A DNA stretch of 64,000 nt from Labrys okinawensis (GCF_002982075.1 NZ_PUEJ01000004.1:1-64000), one strand, 5' to 3'. Shown: positions 19,008 through 29,302, counted from the first letter of the stretch. Notes: generated by a model not told the origin, from the letters alone. A program made the numbers and translations.

Positions 19008-19041
19008 CAAAACGAATGAGGGAGGGCAATGCCCTCCCTCA
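19008..19041 (-). terminator. Rho-independent terminator of hppA
   Basis: On the minus strand, just after the hppA stop (19066), TGAGGGAGGGC and GCCCTCCCTCA form a perfect 11-bp stem with a 3-base loop, followed by TTCGTTTTG. It separates hppA from the downstream LysR gene. Confidence 0.85.
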
Positions 19042-19065
19042 CCCACCATAGACTATCGCGAAAGC

Positions 19066-21216
19066 TCAGTGATGGGCCAGGATGGCCAGCAGGAGCAGCG
19101 CCACGATGTTGGTGATCTTGATCGCCGGATTGACGGCCGGACCGGCCGTGTCCTTGTAGGGATCGCCAACCGTGTCGCCGGTCACCGAGGCCTTGTGAGC
19201 CTCCGAGCCCTTGAGATGCTTGGTGCCGTTGGCGTCGATGAAGCCGTCCTCGAAGGATTTCTTGGCGTTGTCCCAGGCACCGCCGCCCGCCGTCATCGAG
19301 ATGGCGACGAACAGGCCGGTGACGATCACGCCGAGCAGCATGGCGCCGACGGCGGCGAAAGCGTCCGACTTCGAGCCGGTGATCCACAGCACCAGGAAAT
19401 AGATCACGATCGGCGACAGGACCGGCAGCAGCGAGGGGACCAGCATCTCCTTGATGGCGGCGCGGGTCAGAAGGTCCACCGCCTTGCCGTAGTCCGGCTT
19501 GTCGGTGCCCTGCATGATGCCGGGCTTCTCGCGGAACTGGCGCCGGACCTCCTCGACGATGGCCGATGCCGCCTTGCCCACCGCGGTCATCGCGATGCCG
19601 CCGAAGAGATAGGGGATGAGGCCGCCAAGCAGCAGGCCGACCACCACGAAGGGATTGGCCAGCGAGAAGTTCGGCTGCACCCCGGCGAAATAGGGATACT
19701 GGGCCGAATTCGAAGAGAAATAGGCCAGGTCCGAGGTATAGGCGGCGAACAGCACCAGAGCGCCGAGGCCGGCCGAGCCGATGGCGTAGCCCTTGGTGAC
19801 GGCCTTGGTGGTATTGCCGACGGCGTCGAGCGCGTCCGTCGACTTGCGGACCTCCTTGGGCAGGCCGGCCATTTCGGCAATGCCGCCGGCGTTGTCGGTG
19901 ACCGGGCCGAAGGCGTCGAGTGCCACCACCATGCCGGCAAGGCCCAGCATGGTCGTCACGGCGATCGCCGTGCCGAACAGGCCGGCCAGCGTATAGGTGG
20001 CGATGATACCCGCCACGATCACAATGGTCGGCAGCGCCGTCGCCTCGAGCGAGACGGCGAGGCCCTGGATGACGTTGGTGCCATGTCCCGTGACCGAGGC
20101 CTGCGAGATCTGGCGCACCGGCCGATAGCCGATGCCGGTATAATATTCGGTGATCCAAACGATCAGGCCCGTCACCACCAGACCGACGATGCCGCAGGCG
20201 AACAGGGCGGTACCGGTGACGTCATGGCCGCCGATAGTGCCGATCGAGTTCCAGCCGATGAGGAAATGCGTGGCGACGGCCAGGCCCGCTACCGACAGGA
20301 CCGCCGAAGCGATGAAGCCCTTGTAGAGCGCGCCCATGATCGACTGATTGGCGCCCAGCTTGACGAAAAAGGTGCCGACGATCGAGGTGACGATGCAGGC
20401 CGCCCCGATGCCGAGCGGATAGAGCAGCACATTGGAGAGCACTGGCGTGCCGGCGAACAGGATCGCCGCCAGCACCATGGTGGCGACCACGGTGACTGCA
20501 TAGGTTTCGAACAGGTCGGCTGCCATGCCGGCGCAATCGCCGACATTGTCGCCGACATTGTCGGCGATGGTGGCGGGGTTGCGCGGATCATCCTCGGGAA
20601 TGCCGGCCTCGACCTTGCCGACGAGGTCGCCGCCGACATCGGCGCCCTTGGTGAAGATGCCGCCGCCCAGACGCGCGAAGATCGAGATCAGCGAGGCGCC
20701 GAAGCCCAGAGCCACCAGCGAATCGATGATCTCACGCGCCTGCTTGGGATCGGCGAAGGAAAGCTGCATCGGGCCGGTCAGCACATAGTAGTAGACGGCC
20801 ACCCCGAGAAGAGCCAGGCCCGCCACCAGCAGGCCGGTGACCGCACCGGCCTTGAAGGCGACTTCGAGGCCCTGCCCCAGCGAGTTCATCGCGGCCTGCG
20901 CCGTGCGGACATTGGCCCTGACCGACATGTTCATGCCGATGAAGCCGGCGAGACCCGAGAGCACGGCCCCGATCAGGAAGCCGATGGCGCTCGGGATCGA
21001 AAGGAAATAGGCGACCAGGGCGAAGATGATGATGCCGACGCCGGCAATGGTGATGTATTGGCGCCTGAGATAAGCCTGCGCGCCTTCGCGCACGAAACCG
21101 GCGATTTCCTGCATCCGGGCGTTGCCGGCGGGCTGCGCCATCACCGACTGGAATGCCCAGATTCCGTAAACGAGGGAAAGCGCCCCGCACGCAATAATGA
21201 CCCACAGAGAAAGCAT
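19066..21216 (-). CDS. hppA: Membrane-bound proton-pumping pyrophosphatase (K+-independent)
   Basis: This 716-residue, roughly 16-helix membrane protein couples pyrophosphate hydrolysis to proton export. The catalytic segments are visible: [34 protein letters not shown] and the C-terminal [17 protein letters not shown]. The segment [13 protein letters not shown] has Lys after GNTT; in this family Lys there marks the K+-independent H+-pumping type (as in Rhodospirillum), while Ala marks the K+-dependent type. Such pumps are common in Hyphomicrobiales, often in acidocalcisome-like or plasma membranes. It is a single gene with a strong terminator and a 409-bp divergent region upstream. Confidence 0.97.
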   Translation of the reverse strand: MLSLWVIIACGALSLVYGIWAFQSVMAQPAGNARMQEIAGFVREGAQAYLRRQYITIAGVGIIIFALVAYFLSIPSAIGFLIGAVLSGLAGFIGMNMSVRANVRTAQAAMNSLGQGLEVAFKAGAVTGLLVAGLALLGVAVYYYVLTGPMQLSFADPKQAREIIDSLVALGFGASLISIFARLGGGIFTKGADVGGDLVGKVEAGIPEDDPRNPATIADNVGDNVGDCAGMAADLFETYAVTVVATMVLAAILFAGTPVLSNVLLYPLGIGAACIVTSIVGTFFVKLGANQSIMGALYKGFIASAVLSVAGLAVATHFLIGWNSIGTIGGHDVTGTALFACGIVGLVVTGLIVWITEYYTGIGYRPVRQISQASVTGHGTNVIQGLAVSLEATALPTIVIVAGIIATYTLAGLFGTAIAVTTMLGLAGMVVALDAFGPVTDNAGGIAEMAGLPKEVRKSTDALDAVGNTTKAVTKGYAIGSAGLGALVLFAAYTSDLAYFSSNSAQYPYFAGVQPNFSLANPFVVVGLLLGGLIPYLFGGIAMTAVGKAASAIVEEVRRQFREKPGIMQGTDKPDYGKAVDLLTRAAIKEMLVPSLLPVLSPIVIYFLVLWITGSKSDAFAAVGAMLLGVIVTGLFVAISMTAGGGAWDNAKKSFEDGFIDANGTKHLKGSEAHKASVTGDTVGDPYKDTAGPAVNPAIKITNIVALLLLAILAHH

Positions 21217-21625
21217 GGACTAAATGTTCCTTGTTCTTTACTCGCACAAGCCACTGAACAAATCGCACGAACGAACGACCCCTGCCCTTCGTATCGAAGG
21301 TCAGGATATTGCAGGTGCGGCGAATCCTCCCACCGGAGCCGTCTGATTGTCCGGATTGCCGCGATGCTGCCAAAATCATACGGGCAGCGCAACCGACGCA
21401 GTGCGTTCACGGCAAGTTCTTTCGAAGATCCTCTTGGTGCGTCACTCGTCGGAAAACTGTCACGCCTCTGTCATCGGCTCTTGCCAAGGAAGTTGGCGCT
21501 GACGCGTCTTGCGATCCGGCCGTGCCGCCAGAAATCGCGAAGACTCATCGAAACAACAAAGACCGGGAGCAAAGACGCGTTTTCGCTGAGGCGCGCCTCT
21601 GTTCTGGCCACCGAGCGAGATTTCC
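21217..21625. other. Divergent promoter region, hppA / phytase-like gene
   Basis: This 409-bp interval separates two divergent genes. I see no supportable gene in it. It must hold promoters for both directions but no consensus box or palindrome is clear enough to call. Confidence 0.4.
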
Positions 21626-23173
21626 ATGCGCCTTCTTCGTACCGTCCTTCTTACCACCCTTTCGGTTCTGCCGACGCTGGCAAGTGCCGAGCCCCTGGCC
21701 ATCAAGGAGCCTTTCGTTTCTTCCGCCCCGGGCGAGGAGAAGATCGATTTCGCCGGCGGCAGCTTAGTCAATCACGGTCTGGTCGGCGTCGGCCGGCTGA
21801 GCGCCGACCTCAAGGACGAGAGGGGCGACACACTCGGCTCCTTCTCCTCCATGGCGATCGATCCCAAGAGCTGGAGCAAGACGGCCAACGGCTATAAGGG
21901 CCAGCTCCGCTCTTTGCCCGACCGCGGCTACAATAATCCCGACAAGGGCCTGTTCTTCGACTATCAGGGCCGCGTCCTCGCCTTCGACTTCGCCTTCACA
22001 CCCTATTCCGGCCCCGCCCTGCCTGCCGCCGTGACCTCGCAATCGCAGATCGAATTGAAACCGCTCGACGGCAAGGGCGTTTTCCTCACCGGCCTCGACG
22101 GCAAGCCGACGACGGGCGCCGATCCCGGTGACAACACCGCCGGGATGGACGGCTACACCCTGCCCGTGCCGCCGGCCGGCGCGCTTGGCGCCGGCTCCCT
22201 CTCCTTCGACGCCGAGTCGATCGCCTATCGCGCCGACGGCAGCTTCTATGTCGGCGACGAATATGCCGCCGCCGTCTACCTGTTCGGGCCCGACGGCAAG
22301 CTGAAGGGCCTCATCCGGCCCAGCCCGGCACTCGTTCCCACCAAGAAGGGCAAGATCAACTTCACCTCGATGGAAGCGCCCGATACTGGCCGGCGCAACA
22401 ATCAGGGTCTGGAGGCGATCTCGCTGACGCCCGATGGCAAGACCCTCTACGCCGTGCTGCAGAGCGGCACGCTGCAGGACAGCTCCGCCGGCAAGAACCA
22501 GGCGAACCGCGCCACCACCCGCATTTATGTCTATGACGTCGCCTCGGACCCGCTGCCCAAGACCCCCAAGGCGGTCTATGCGATCGAACTGCCGGTCTAT
22601 TCCAAGAAGGGCGACGGCAAGATCGACAGCACGGCCGCCCAGAGCGAGATGGTGGCGCTCGACGACCATCGCTTCCTTCTGCTCGCCCGCGACGGCGCCG
22701 GCCATGGCTGCGAGTGCAAGAATCCGGAAATGTTCAAGGCCGTCCTGGTGGTCGACACCAGCGGTGCCACCAATCTGGCGGGCACGGATTATGAAACCGG
22801 CACCAAGCCGATCGCACCCGCCAAGGACGACCGCAACGTCCTCGATCCGGCCATCACCCCGGCCCGCTCGCAGGTGCTGGTCAACCTGTTGAACGGCACC
22901 CAGCTCGGCAAGTTCGGCCTCAACATCGACAATGCCAAGGCCAACGACCTCACCCTGTCGGAAAAATGGGAAGCCATGACATTGGTCCCCGCCCTCGATC
23001 CGGCCGCGCCGAACGATGCCTTCCTGTTCGTCGGCAACGACAACGACTTCCTTACCAGGAAGGGCGTGATGAAGGGCCAGAGCTACGACGCCGGCCTCAC
23101 CAACGATACGCTGGTGCTGGCCTATCGCCTGACTCTGCCAGAAGACCTGGCCAAGGGCCTGGCGGGGAAGTGA
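21626..23173 (+). CDS. Exported phytase-like / esterase-like protein
   Basis: The first 22 residues (MRLLRTVLLTTLSVLPTLASA) are a Sec signal peptide. The mature protein fits the 'esterase-like activity of phytase' family (Pfam Phytase-like, PF13449), with a beta-propeller-type arrangement: SLSFDAESIAYRADGSFYVGDEY, NNQGLEAISLTPDGKTLYAVLQSG and a terminal FLFVGNDNDFLTRKGV block are typical. Two cysteines in HGCECKNPE are the only ones apparent. The family is poorly characterised; phytase activity should not be assumed. The gene is alone and converges with thiL across a hairpin. Confidence 0.85.
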   Translation: MRLLRTVLLTTLSVLPTLASAEPLAIKEPFVSSAPGEEKIDFAGGSLVNHGLVGVGRLSADLKDERGDTLGSFSSMAIDPKSWSKTANGYKGQLRSLPDRGYNNPDKGLFFDYQGRVLAFDFAFTPYSGPALPAAVTSQSQIELKPLDGKGVFLTGLDGKPTTGADPGDNTAGMDGYTLPVPPAGALGAGSLSFDAESIAYRADGSFYVGDEYAAAVYLFGPDGKLKGLIRPSPALVPTKKGKINFTSMEAPDTGRRNNQGLEAISLTPDGKTLYAVLQSGTLQDSSAGKNQANRATTRIYVYDVASDPLPKTPKAVYAIELPVYSKKGDGKIDSTAAQSEMVALDDHRFLLLARDGAGHGCECKNPEMFKAVLVVDTSGATNLAGTDYETGTKPIAPAKDDRNVLDPAITPARSQVLVNLLNGTQLGKFGLNIDNAKANDLTLSEKWEAMTLVPALDPAAPNDAFLFVGNDNDFLTRKGVMKGQSYDAGLTNDTLVLAYRLTLPEDLAKGLAGK

Positions 23174-23200
23174 GAAAGCCAACAAGACAAAGCAGGTTTT

Positions 23201-23223
23201 CCTTCTCCCCTTGAGGGAGAAGG
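23201..23223. terminator. Bidirectional hairpin between convergent genes
   Basis: CCTTCTCCC and GGGAGAAGG form a perfect 9-bp stem with a short loop in the 74-bp spacer between the phytase-like gene and thiL. The same CCTTCTCC...GGAGAAGG core recurs near 62538 and 62582, so it is also a member of a dispersed repeat class common in alphaproteobacteria. Confidence 0.65.
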
Positions 23224-23247
23224 TTTGCTGCGTCTTTTCCGTCTTGC

Positions 23248-24234
23248 TCAGAAATGGCTGAAGCTGCCTCGGGCGAATGGGACTTCGTTGCCCTCGCCAT
23301 CGAGCCATCGAGGCGCGTGGTTCCCTGAGGTTACCGTACCGATCGGGCTGACTTGCACGCCTCCGTGCTGTGCCGCCGCCTCGAAGGCCACGCGCCGGCT
23401 GGGTGGTACCGCACAAAGGATCTCATAATCGTCCCCTCCCGTGAGGGCGGTTTCCAGCAATGTCGCGTCGAGCCTGCAGGCCGCCCGTGCGGCCGATGAA
23501 AGCGGCACGTCATCGCGTTCGAGATCGGCCGACGCGCCGGACGCCCGCAGCAGCTTGGCGAGATCGCCGACGAGGCCATCCGAGATATCCATAGAGGCCG
23601 AGGCGTGGGCCAGCACCCCCGGCGCCAGCTTGATGCGCGGCTGCGGCAGGAGATAGCGCCTGGCCAGGTAATCGCGTTCCACCTCCGCAAGCCCGGCCAG
23701 GCCGTCCGCCCCACGACGCGCCAAAAGGCCTAGCGCCCCGTCACCGATGGAGCCGCTGACATAAAGAATGTCGCCCGGCTGCGCGCCGTCCCGGCGCGGA
23801 ATGCGATCGGAGGGCACCAGGCCGAAGGCATTGACGGCGATCGTCAGCGGCCCCGTGGTCTTGACGGTATCGCCGCCGAGAAGGGCGAAAGCGAATTCCT
23901 TGCCGTCGACTGCCAGGCCCTCGGCGAAACGCTGCAGCCAGTCCTCGCGCCAGCCGGGCGGCAGGGCCAGGCAGAGCGTATAGGCATGCGGACGCGCACC
24001 CTTGGCGGCAAGGTCCGACAGGTTCACGCGCAAGGCCTTGCGCGCGATGAGATCGGGATCGTCGTCGGCGAGGAAATGAATGTCGGCGACCAGCGCATCG
24101 GTGGTCACCACCAGATGCTCTCCAGGCGGCACACTCAGGGTCGCCGCGTCATCCGTCAGCCCGCGCGCACCAGGATGGGTCGCGAGCGGGGCGAAGAAAC
24201 GGCTGATCAGCTGGTCTTCGGTGAGCCGCGCCAT
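23248..24234 (-). CDS. thiL: Thiamine-monophosphate kinase
   Basis: ThiL phosphorylates thiamine phosphate to thiamine diphosphate, the last step of cofactor synthesis. The 328-residue protein has the PurM-like two-domain architecture. Diagnostic blocks are LTDDAATL near the N-terminus, TTDALVADIHF, ALRVNLSDLAAKGA (metal binding), LLGGDTVKT, SMDISDGLVGDL and TGGDDYEIL. It starts 14 bp downstream of nusB, a linkage common in proteobacteria (ribH-nusB-thiL). It is the last gene of the block. Confidence 0.96.
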   Translation of the reverse strand: MARLTEDQLISRFFAPLATHPGARGLTDDAATLSVPPGEHLVVTTDALVADIHFLADDDPDLIARKALRVNLSDLAAKGARPHAYTLCLALPPGWREDWLQRFAEGLAVDGKEFAFALLGGDTVKTTGPLTIAVNAFGLVPSDRIPRRDGAQPGDILYVSGSIGDGALGLLARRGADGLAGLAEVERDYLARRYLLPQPRIKLAPGVLAHASASMDISDGLVGDLAKLLRASGASADLERDDVPLSSAARAACRLDATLLETALTGGDDYEILCAVPPSRRVAFEAAAQHGGVQVSPIGTVTSGNHAPRWLDGEGNEVPFARGSFSHF

Positions 24235-24248
24235 GCGTGCACCGGAAA

Positions 24249-24710
24249 TCAGGAGGCCTGAAGGTGATCGCTGCGTTCGGCCTTGGCGATCTTGTCGAGC
24301 ACAGCATTGACCATGCCGGATTCCTCGCGGTCGAGGAAAGCATGCGCAACACTGACATATTCGGAAATCGTCACCTTCGGCGGGATGTCCTTGCGATGCA
24401 GCAATTCATAGACGCCGGCCCGCAGGATGGCGCGCAGGATGGCATCCACCCGCTTGAGCGGCCAGCCGTCGGCGAGCGCCTGGTCGACCTTGGGGTCGAT
24501 GCTGCGCTGTTCGCGCACGACCCCGCCGACGATGTCGCGGAAGAAGCTCTCCTCGGCCGGCGAATATTCCACGCCGTCGATTTCCTGGCCGATCCAATGG
24601 TTCTCGAATTCCGCCAGCACCTCGACGACATTGGTGCCGCGGATGTCCATCTGATAGAGCGCCTGCACACTGGCAAGGCGCGCAGCGGAACGCTTCTGGG
24701 CGCGGCTCAT
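24249..24710 (-). CDS. nusB: Transcription antitermination factor NusB
   Basis: NusB binds boxA RNA with NusE (ribosomal protein S10) in rRNA antitermination. The 153-residue all-helical protein has the family landmarks [13 protein letters not shown] near the N-terminus and the C-terminal [17 protein letters not shown] followed by FVNAVLD-like [11 protein letters not shown]. Its ATG overlaps the ribH stop by 4 bp (ATGA). Confidence 0.96.
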   Translation of the reverse strand: MSRAQKRSAARLASVQALYQMDIRGTNVVEVLAEFENHWIGQEIDGVEYSPAEESFFRDIVGGVVREQRSIDPKVDQALADGWPLKRVDAILRAILRAGVYELLHRKDIPPKVTISEYVSVAHAFLDREESGMVNAVLDKIAKAERSDHLQAS

Positions 24711-25234
24711 GCCTCGACCCCATGCAGGCGGCGTTTGAGGGCAATCATGTGCAGGGCGGCATCGGCCGCGCCGCCGCCCTTATTCATTTCCGAAATGCTG
24801 GCGCGAACCCGGGCCTGCTCGTCATTCTCGACGGTGAGGATGCCGTTGCCGAGCGGCAGAGCCCTCTGCACCGAGATGTCCATCAAAGCGCGCGAACTTT
24901 CGCCAGCCACGATGTCATAGTGGGTGGTCTCGCCACGCACCACGCAGCCGAGGGCCACGGCACCGTCATAGGACCGGCCGCGCTGCGTGGCGGCATCGAG
25001 AGCCATCACGATGGCCGAGGGGATCTCGAGGGCGCCCGGCACGGTAAGCACGTCGAAGCTGCCGCCGGCTGCCTTGATGGCGCCGGTCGCGCCGGTAAGC
25101 AGACCATCGGCGATCTCCTCGTAATAACGGGCTTCAACGATCAGGATATGCGGCGGCAGAGGCCCGCCGAAACCTGACTCGGTGCTTTCGAAGGTAGGGG
25201 TAGAGGAACTGGATACACGCCTGGGACCGGCCAT
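24707..25234 (-). CDS. ribH: 6,7-dimethyl-8-ribityllumazine synthase
   Basis: RibH condenses 3,4-dihydroxybutanone phosphate with the ribityl-pyrimidine to form lumazine, the riboflavin precursor. The family core is clear: [52 protein letters not shown] (substrate loop with catalytic His) and [11 protein letters not shown]. At 175 residues it has a Ser/Thr-rich N-terminal extension of about 28 residues; the first ATG at 25234 is kept, but a shorter protein is possible. It is translationally coupled to nusB and separated from ribE by 157 bp. Confidence 0.95.
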   Translation of the reverse strand: MAGPRRVSSSSTPTFESTESGFGGPLPPHILIVEARYYEEIADGLLTGATGAIKAAGGSFDVLTVPGALEIPSAIVMALDAATQRGRSYDGAVALGCVVRGETTHYDIVAGESSRALMDISVQRALPLGNGILTVENDEQARVRASISEMNKGGGAADAALHMIALKRRLHGVEA

Positions 25235-25391
25235 GGGACTTCTCGTTTCGGAGGAAAAGGCAGCCTCTGCACGGGCCGCCTGAATGCTGGTGGATTGAGG
25301 GCGTTCCTAGAGCATTGGGCCGGAAAGGGGAAGCCGTTTTGAGCAGGCGCGATGCGACCATAAAGCATGGCAGAACAGACGCGGCCCGGCT

Positions 25392-26021
25392 TCAGGGACG
25401 GTCGCTCCAGCGCTCGGCGCCGACCTCCGCCAAACGTGCGGCATAGCGCGCCATGGTATCGATCTCGATGTTGATCCTGGCCCCCACGGCCGTCTGGCCC
25501 CAGGTGGTGACGCACAGGGTATGGGGGATCATCATCACGCTGAAATCCTGGCCCTCCACCTTGTTGACGGTCAGTGAAGTGCCGTCGAGCGCCAGGGATC
25601 CCTTCTGGGCGATGAAGCGCGACAGGTCTGCGGGTGCGCGGAAGGTAAATTGCGATGTGCCGTCCTGGTCCTTGCGGTCCAGCACGGTCGCCACCCCGTC
25701 GACATGTCCGGAGACGATATGTCCGCCGAGTTCGTCCCCGATCCGCAGCGCCCGCTCGAGATTGAGCTTGTGCCCCACGTCCCAGGAGCCGAGCGTCGTG
25801 CGCCCGATCGTCTCGGAAGAGGCATCGACGGTGAAGAGAGCGTCGCCACCCGGCCGCAGGGCGAGGCTGGTGAGGGTGAAGCAGATGCCGGCCACCGCCA
25901 TGGAAGCGCCCACCGTCATGGTGTCGGCGGGGTAGGAACAGGCGATGGTGATGCGCTTGGCGGAGCCGTGGTCCTCCAGCGCGACGATCTCGCCAATGTC
26001 GGTGATGATGCCGGTAAACAT
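25392..26021 (-). CDS. ribE: Riboflavin synthase, alpha-type
   Basis: This enzyme dismutates two lumazines into riboflavin and the pyrimidine precursor. The 209-residue chain shows the two lumazine-binding beta-barrels, each opening with a related motif (MFTGIITDIGEI at the N-terminus, HIVSGHVDGVATV in the second). The GISLTV-like segment appears as DGTSLTVNKVEG. It lies 10 bp downstream of ribD on the same strand, so the two are surely cotranscribed. Confidence 0.95.
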   Translation of the reverse strand: MFTGIITDIGEIVALEDHGSAKRITIACSYPADTMTVGASMAVAGICFTLTSLALRPGGDALFTVDASSETIGRTTLGSWDVGHKLNLERALRIGDELGGHIVSGHVDGVATVLDRKDQDGTSQFTFRAPADLSRFIAQKGSLALDGTSLTVNKVEGQDFSVMMIPHTLCVTTWGQTAVGARINIEIDTMARYAARLAEVGAERWSDRP

Positions 26022-26031
26022 GATAGGCCCT

Positions 26032-27171
26032 TCAATTCCTGCGCTGAATGGTCATGGTATCATGTCCGATCATGCGCGCAGCCAGATTGGGCAATTGGGT
26101 GTCGATTTTCGCCTGAAGCAACGGCGTCAGGGCCGTCACCCCCTCCCCGATCGGTTCGGGCGAGGTGAACTGCACGAACTCCTCGACGAGATCGGCCTCG
26201 ACCAGCCCGGCCGCAAGCCGGGGGCCGGCCTCGACCAGGAGGCGCGTAACGCCCCGCGTGCCCAGCAGACGCAAGGCCTCGCCGAGATCGAGGGACGCTC
26301 CCTCGCCGGGAGACAAGGCGGAGCAACCGATCCGCATCACTTCAACGCCCGCATCGACCAGCCTCTGTTCCGGATCGACCGGCGCATCGGCGCGGGCCAT
26401 GACCCATACCGGCACCTCGCGCGCCGTCTCGACCAGCCGCGAGGAGAGCGGGAGCCTGAGCCTTGAATCGAAGACGATCCGCAGCGGAGACTGCGCAGCC
26501 ATGCCGGGCAATCGTACGGTGAGCAACGGGTCGTCATTCAGCACGGTGCCGATCCCGACCGCGATCGCGTCGCTCTGGGCCCGCATCAGGTGCACATGGG
26601 CGCTCGCCTCCTCGCCGGTGATGCGCACCGGCCGTCCGCCGGGACCGGCCAGCTTGCCATCCGCGGAGACCGCGATCTTCACCGTCACGCCCGGGCGCCC
26701 GAAGGTCACGCGGGTGATATGCCCGACATGGGCCTGGAAGGCCTCGTCGGCCAGTACGCCCTCGCGGACCTCGAGGCCATAGCGCCGGAGCATGTCGAAG
26801 CCGCGTCCGCCCACGCGAGGATCGGGATCGCGCAGGGCGCCGACCACGCGCGCTATGCCTCCCCGGGCCAAGGCATCGGCGCAGGGGCCGGTGCGTCCAT
26901 AATGCGAGCAGGGCTCGAGGGTGACATAGGCCGTGGCGCCCTTGGCCAGCGATCCCGCCCCGGCCAGTGCCTGGGTCTCCGCATGAGGACGCCCGCCCGG
27001 CTGTGTCCAGCCCCGGCCGACGATGACGTCGGCATCGCCGACCCGCCGGACGATTACGCAGCCGACCGCCGGATTGGGCCAGGTATTGCCAAGCCCCCGC
27101 CGCCCCAGCGCCAACGCCGCCCGCATGAAGCGTTCGTCGCGCCGCAGGGCGTCGATGGCGGAGACAGGCAT
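26032..27171 (-). CDS. ribD: Bifunctional riboflavin deaminase-reductase
   Basis: RibD deaminates the diaminopyrimidine and then reduces its ribosyl side chain. The N-terminal cytidine-deaminase-like zinc site is HAETQAL plus CSHYGRTGPCADAL. The C-terminal reductase domain begins near TRVTFGRPGVTVKIAVSADGK. I used the ATG at 27171 (379 residues); a GTG four codons upstream (27183) is equally possible because neither has a good ribosome binding site. It follows nrdR by about 110 bp and precedes ribE, with no FMN riboswitch visible in the short spacer. Confidence 0.94.
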   Translation of the reverse strand: MPVSAIDALRRDERFMRAALALGRRGLGNTWPNPAVGCVIVRRVGDADVIVGRGWTQPGGRPHAETQALAGAGSLAKGATAYVTLEPCSHYGRTGPCADALARGGIARVVGALRDPDPRVGGRGFDMLRRYGLEVREGVLADEAFQAHVGHITRVTFGRPGVTVKIAVSADGKLAGPGGRPVRITGEEASAHVHLMRAQSDAIAVGIGTVLNDDPLLTVRLPGMAAQSPLRIVFDSRLRLPLSSRLVETAREVPVWVMARADAPVDPEQRLVDAGVEVMRIGCSALSPGEGASLDLGEALRLLGTRGVTRLLVEAGPRLAAGLVEADLVEEFVQFTSPEPIGEGVTALTPLLQAKIDTQLPNLAARMIGHDTMTIQRRN

Positions 27172-27290
27172 CGCGAAAGTCACAGGAGGAAATCAAACCG
27201 GCATTGGAAGCTCGAAGCAGCAAATAGGCTTGCCGCATGTGTCATGCAAGCGCGGCACAGTCATGTCACGCCCATGCGGGCCGGAATAGC

Positions 27291-27767
27291 CTACTCCTCG
27301 TCCGCCCGCGTCTCGTCCTCGATGCTCAATTCATCCAGAACGGCCGTGAAATCCTTGGCTTCGCTGAAATTGCGGTAGACCGAGGCAAAGCGCACATAGG
27401 CGACGTCGTCGAGGGCCTTGAGCCCCTTCATGACGATGCGGCCGATCTGCTCGGAGGTGATCTCGCTCTCTCCCAGGCTCTCGATCTGCCGAACCAGGCC
27501 GTTGACCAGCCGTTCGACCCGCTCCTCGTCGACGGGCCGCTTGCGTAGCGCCGTACTGATCGAGCGCGAGAGCTTGTCGCGATCGAAGGCGACCTTGCGG
27601 CCGGAACGCTTCACCACCGTCAGTTCGCGCAACTGCACGCGCTCGAAAGTGGTGAAGCGTCCGCCACAATCGGAACAGACGCGGCGGCGGCGGATCGAGG
27701 TTCCGTCATCGGTGGGACGGCTGTCCTTCACCTGCGTGTCGGGCGCGCCGCAATAAGGGCATTTCAT
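27291..27767 (-). CDS. nrdR: Transcriptional repressor NrdR
   Basis: NrdR senses ATP/dATP and represses ribonucleotide reductase genes. The 158-residue protein has the N-terminal zinc ribbon (CPYCGAPDT ... CSDCGGRF) and the ATP-cone domain ([16 protein letters not shown]). The glyA-nrdR-rib order is widely conserved in alphaproteobacteria. Its ribosome binding site (AGGA, about nine bases upstream) falls within a copy of an intergenic inverted repeat. Confidence 0.97.
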   Translation of the reverse strand: MKCPYCGAPDTQVKDSRPTDDGTSIRRRRVCSDCGGRFTTFERVQLRELTVVKRSGRKVAFDRDKLSRSISTALRKRPVDEERVERLVNGLVRQIESLGESEITSEQIGRIVMKGLKALDDVAYVRFASVYRNFSEAKDFTAVLDELSIEDETRADEE

Positions 27768-27775
27768 GGACTATT

Positions 27776-27808
27776 CCTGGGAGCGCGGACGTCCTCGTCC
27801 GCTCCTGG
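27776..27808. repeat. Inverted repeat arm 1, GGACGTCC type
   Basis: This 33-bp copy reads CCTGGGAGCGCGGACGTCC then TCGTCCGCTCCTGG. Its reverse complement recurs with few changes at 27831-27862, so the spacer between nrdR and glyA can fold into a long hairpin. It touches the nrdR ribosome binding site. A related copy is at 8298-8327. Confidence 0.65.
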
Positions 27809-27830
27809 AAACCGCTTGCTCGGAGGTAAG

Positions 27831-27862
27831 GAGAGCAGACGAGGACGTCCGCTCTCCCAGGG
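27831..27862. repeat. Inverted repeat arm 2, GGACGTCC type
   Basis: This copy, GAGAGCAGACGAGGACGTCC then GCTCTCCCAGGG, is the inverted partner of 27776-27808. It lies directly downstream of the glyA stop and could end or stabilise the glyA transcript. Confidence 0.65.
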
Positions 27863-27864
27863 AC

Positions 27865-29160
27865 TCAATAGATGGGGAAACGGCCCGTCAACTTGTTGAC
27901 CTTGGCGCGTACCGCCTCCTCGACCGCGCCATTGTTGTCAGCACCGTTCTTGGCCAGGCCTTCCAGCGCCTCGGTGATGAGATCGCCGACTTCCTGGAAC
28001 TCCTTGACGCCGAAGCCGCGCGAAGTGGCGGCGGGGGTGCCGAGGCGGATGCCCGAGGTCACCATCGGCTTCTGCGGGTCATAGGGAATGCCGTTCTTGT
28101 TGCAGGTGATATGGGCGCGCTCCAACGCCTTCTCGGCGAAATTGCCGGTCAGGTTCTTGGGACGCAGGTCCACCAGCATCAGGTGGTTGTCGGTGCCGTC
28201 GGTGACGATGTCGAAGCCATTGCCCTTGAGATTGGCCGCCAGGGCGGCGGCATTTTCCACGACTTGGCTTGCATAGGCCTTGAACTCGGGCCGCAGCGCC
28301 TCGCCGAAGGCCACGGCCTTGGCGGCGATGACATGCATCAGAGGCCCGCCCTGCAGGCCCGGGAACACGGCCGAATTCACCTTCTTGGCGATCTCCTCGT
28401 CATTGGTGAGGATGATGCCGCCACGCGGCCCACGCAGGGTCTTGTGTGTGGTCGAGGTCGCCACATGCGCGTGCGGGAACGGGGAAGGATGGGCCCCGCC
28501 GGCAACCAAGCCGGCGAAATGGGCCATGTCCACGAAGAAGTAGGCGCCGACCGCATCGGCGATCTCACGGAAGCGAGCGAAATCCCAGTGGCGGGCATAG
28601 CCCGAACCGCCGGCGATGATCAGCTTGGGCTTGTGCTCATGGGCGAGACGCTCGACCTCGTCCATGTCGACGCGCTGGTCGTCGGGACGCACATTATAAG
28701 GAACCACGTTGAACCAGCGGCCGGACATATTGACAGCCGAGCCATGGGTGAGATGGCCGCCGGCATTGAGGTTCAGGCCCATGAAGGTGTCGCCCGGCTT
28801 CATCAGCGCCAGGAACACGCCCTGATTGGCCTGGCTGCCGGAATTGGGCTGGACATTGGCATAGGAGCAGCCGAACAGCTTCTTGACGCGTTCGATCGCC
28901 AGGTTCTCGGCCATGTCGACGAATTCGCAGCCGCCATAATAGCGGCGGCCCGGATAGCCTTCCGCATATTTGTTGGTCATGATCGAACCCTGGGCCTCCA
29001 GGACCGCCTTGGAGACGATGTTCTCGGAGGCGATCAGCTCGATATGGTCGCGCAGGCGGCCCAATTCGAGATCGATGGTGCGCGCCAGCTCCGGATCGGC
29101 GGAATGCAGATCGGCGGCGAAGAAGCTGTTCGACAGGGCGGCGGAGCGAGCGTCATTCAT
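27865..29160 (-). CDS. glyA: Serine hydroxymethyltransferase
   Basis: GlyA is the PLP enzyme that interconverts serine and glycine with tetrahydrofolate, supplying one-carbon units. The 431-residue length and the blocks [40 protein letters not shown] and [13 protein letters not shown] (PLP lysine in HKT) are canonical. It is the first gene of the glyA-nrdR-rib-nusB-thiL series on this strand. No glycine riboswitch is apparent upstream; the 180-bp spacer to the L,D-transpeptidase holds a GC-rich hairpin. Confidence 0.98.
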   Translation of the reverse strand: MNDARSAALSNSFFAADLHSADPELARTIDLELGRLRDHIELIASENIVSKAVLEAQGSIMTNKYAEGYPGRRYYGGCEFVDMAENLAIERVKKLFGCSYANVQPNSGSQANQGVFLALMKPGDTFMGLNLNAGGHLTHGSAVNMSGRWFNVVPYNVRPDDQRVDMDEVERLAHEHKPKLIIAGGSGYARHWDFARFREIADAVGAYFFVDMAHFAGLVAGGAHPSPFPHAHVATSTTHKTLRGPRGGIILTNDEEIAKKVNSAVFPGLQGGPLMHVIAAKAVAFGEALRPEFKAYASQVVENAAALAANLKGNGFDIVTDGTDNHLMLVDLRPKNLTGNFAEKALERAHITCNKNGIPYDPQKPMVTSGIRLGTPAATSRGFGVKEFQEVGDLITEALEGLAKNGADNNGAVEEAVRAKVNKLTGRFPIY

Positions 29161-29274
29161 CGTGGCAGGGCCTCGTTGGAGAAGAGGCAGACGACATAAC
29201 GGAGTTGCACCGCAAAGTCATGTCTGCAAGCGACCAAAGTTGCGCCATGACTGGGAAGCAGCCCCGAAACGCAA

Positions 29275-29302
29275 CAGCGCCGCAGACGAGGCTGCGGCGC
29301 TG
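29275..29302 (-). terminator. GC-rich hairpin after the L,D-transpeptidase
   Basis: CAGCGCCGCAG (29275-29285) and CTGCGGCGCTG (29292-29302) form a perfect 11-bp stem with a 6-base loop, 40 bp after the L,D-transpeptidase stop on the minus strand. The tail (TTGCGTTTCG) is only moderately T-rich. Confidence 0.6.

Noticed and set aside
18490-21897. Plus-strand open frame of 1135 codons across LysR and hppA
   Set aside because: It runs opposite to two clear genes whose codons, in GC-rich DNA, leave the antisense frame open. No domain is recognisable and its composition is His/Gly/Arg/Asp repetitive, as expected of antisense to membrane helices.
25235-25391. FMN riboswitch between ribH and ribE or before ribD
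   Set aside because: The spacers are too short or lack the conserved RFN-element blocks I would expect; I see no such structure.
27766-29199. Plus-strand open frame of 477 codons opposite glyA
   Set aside because: Antisense shadow of glyA with low-complexity composition and no domain.
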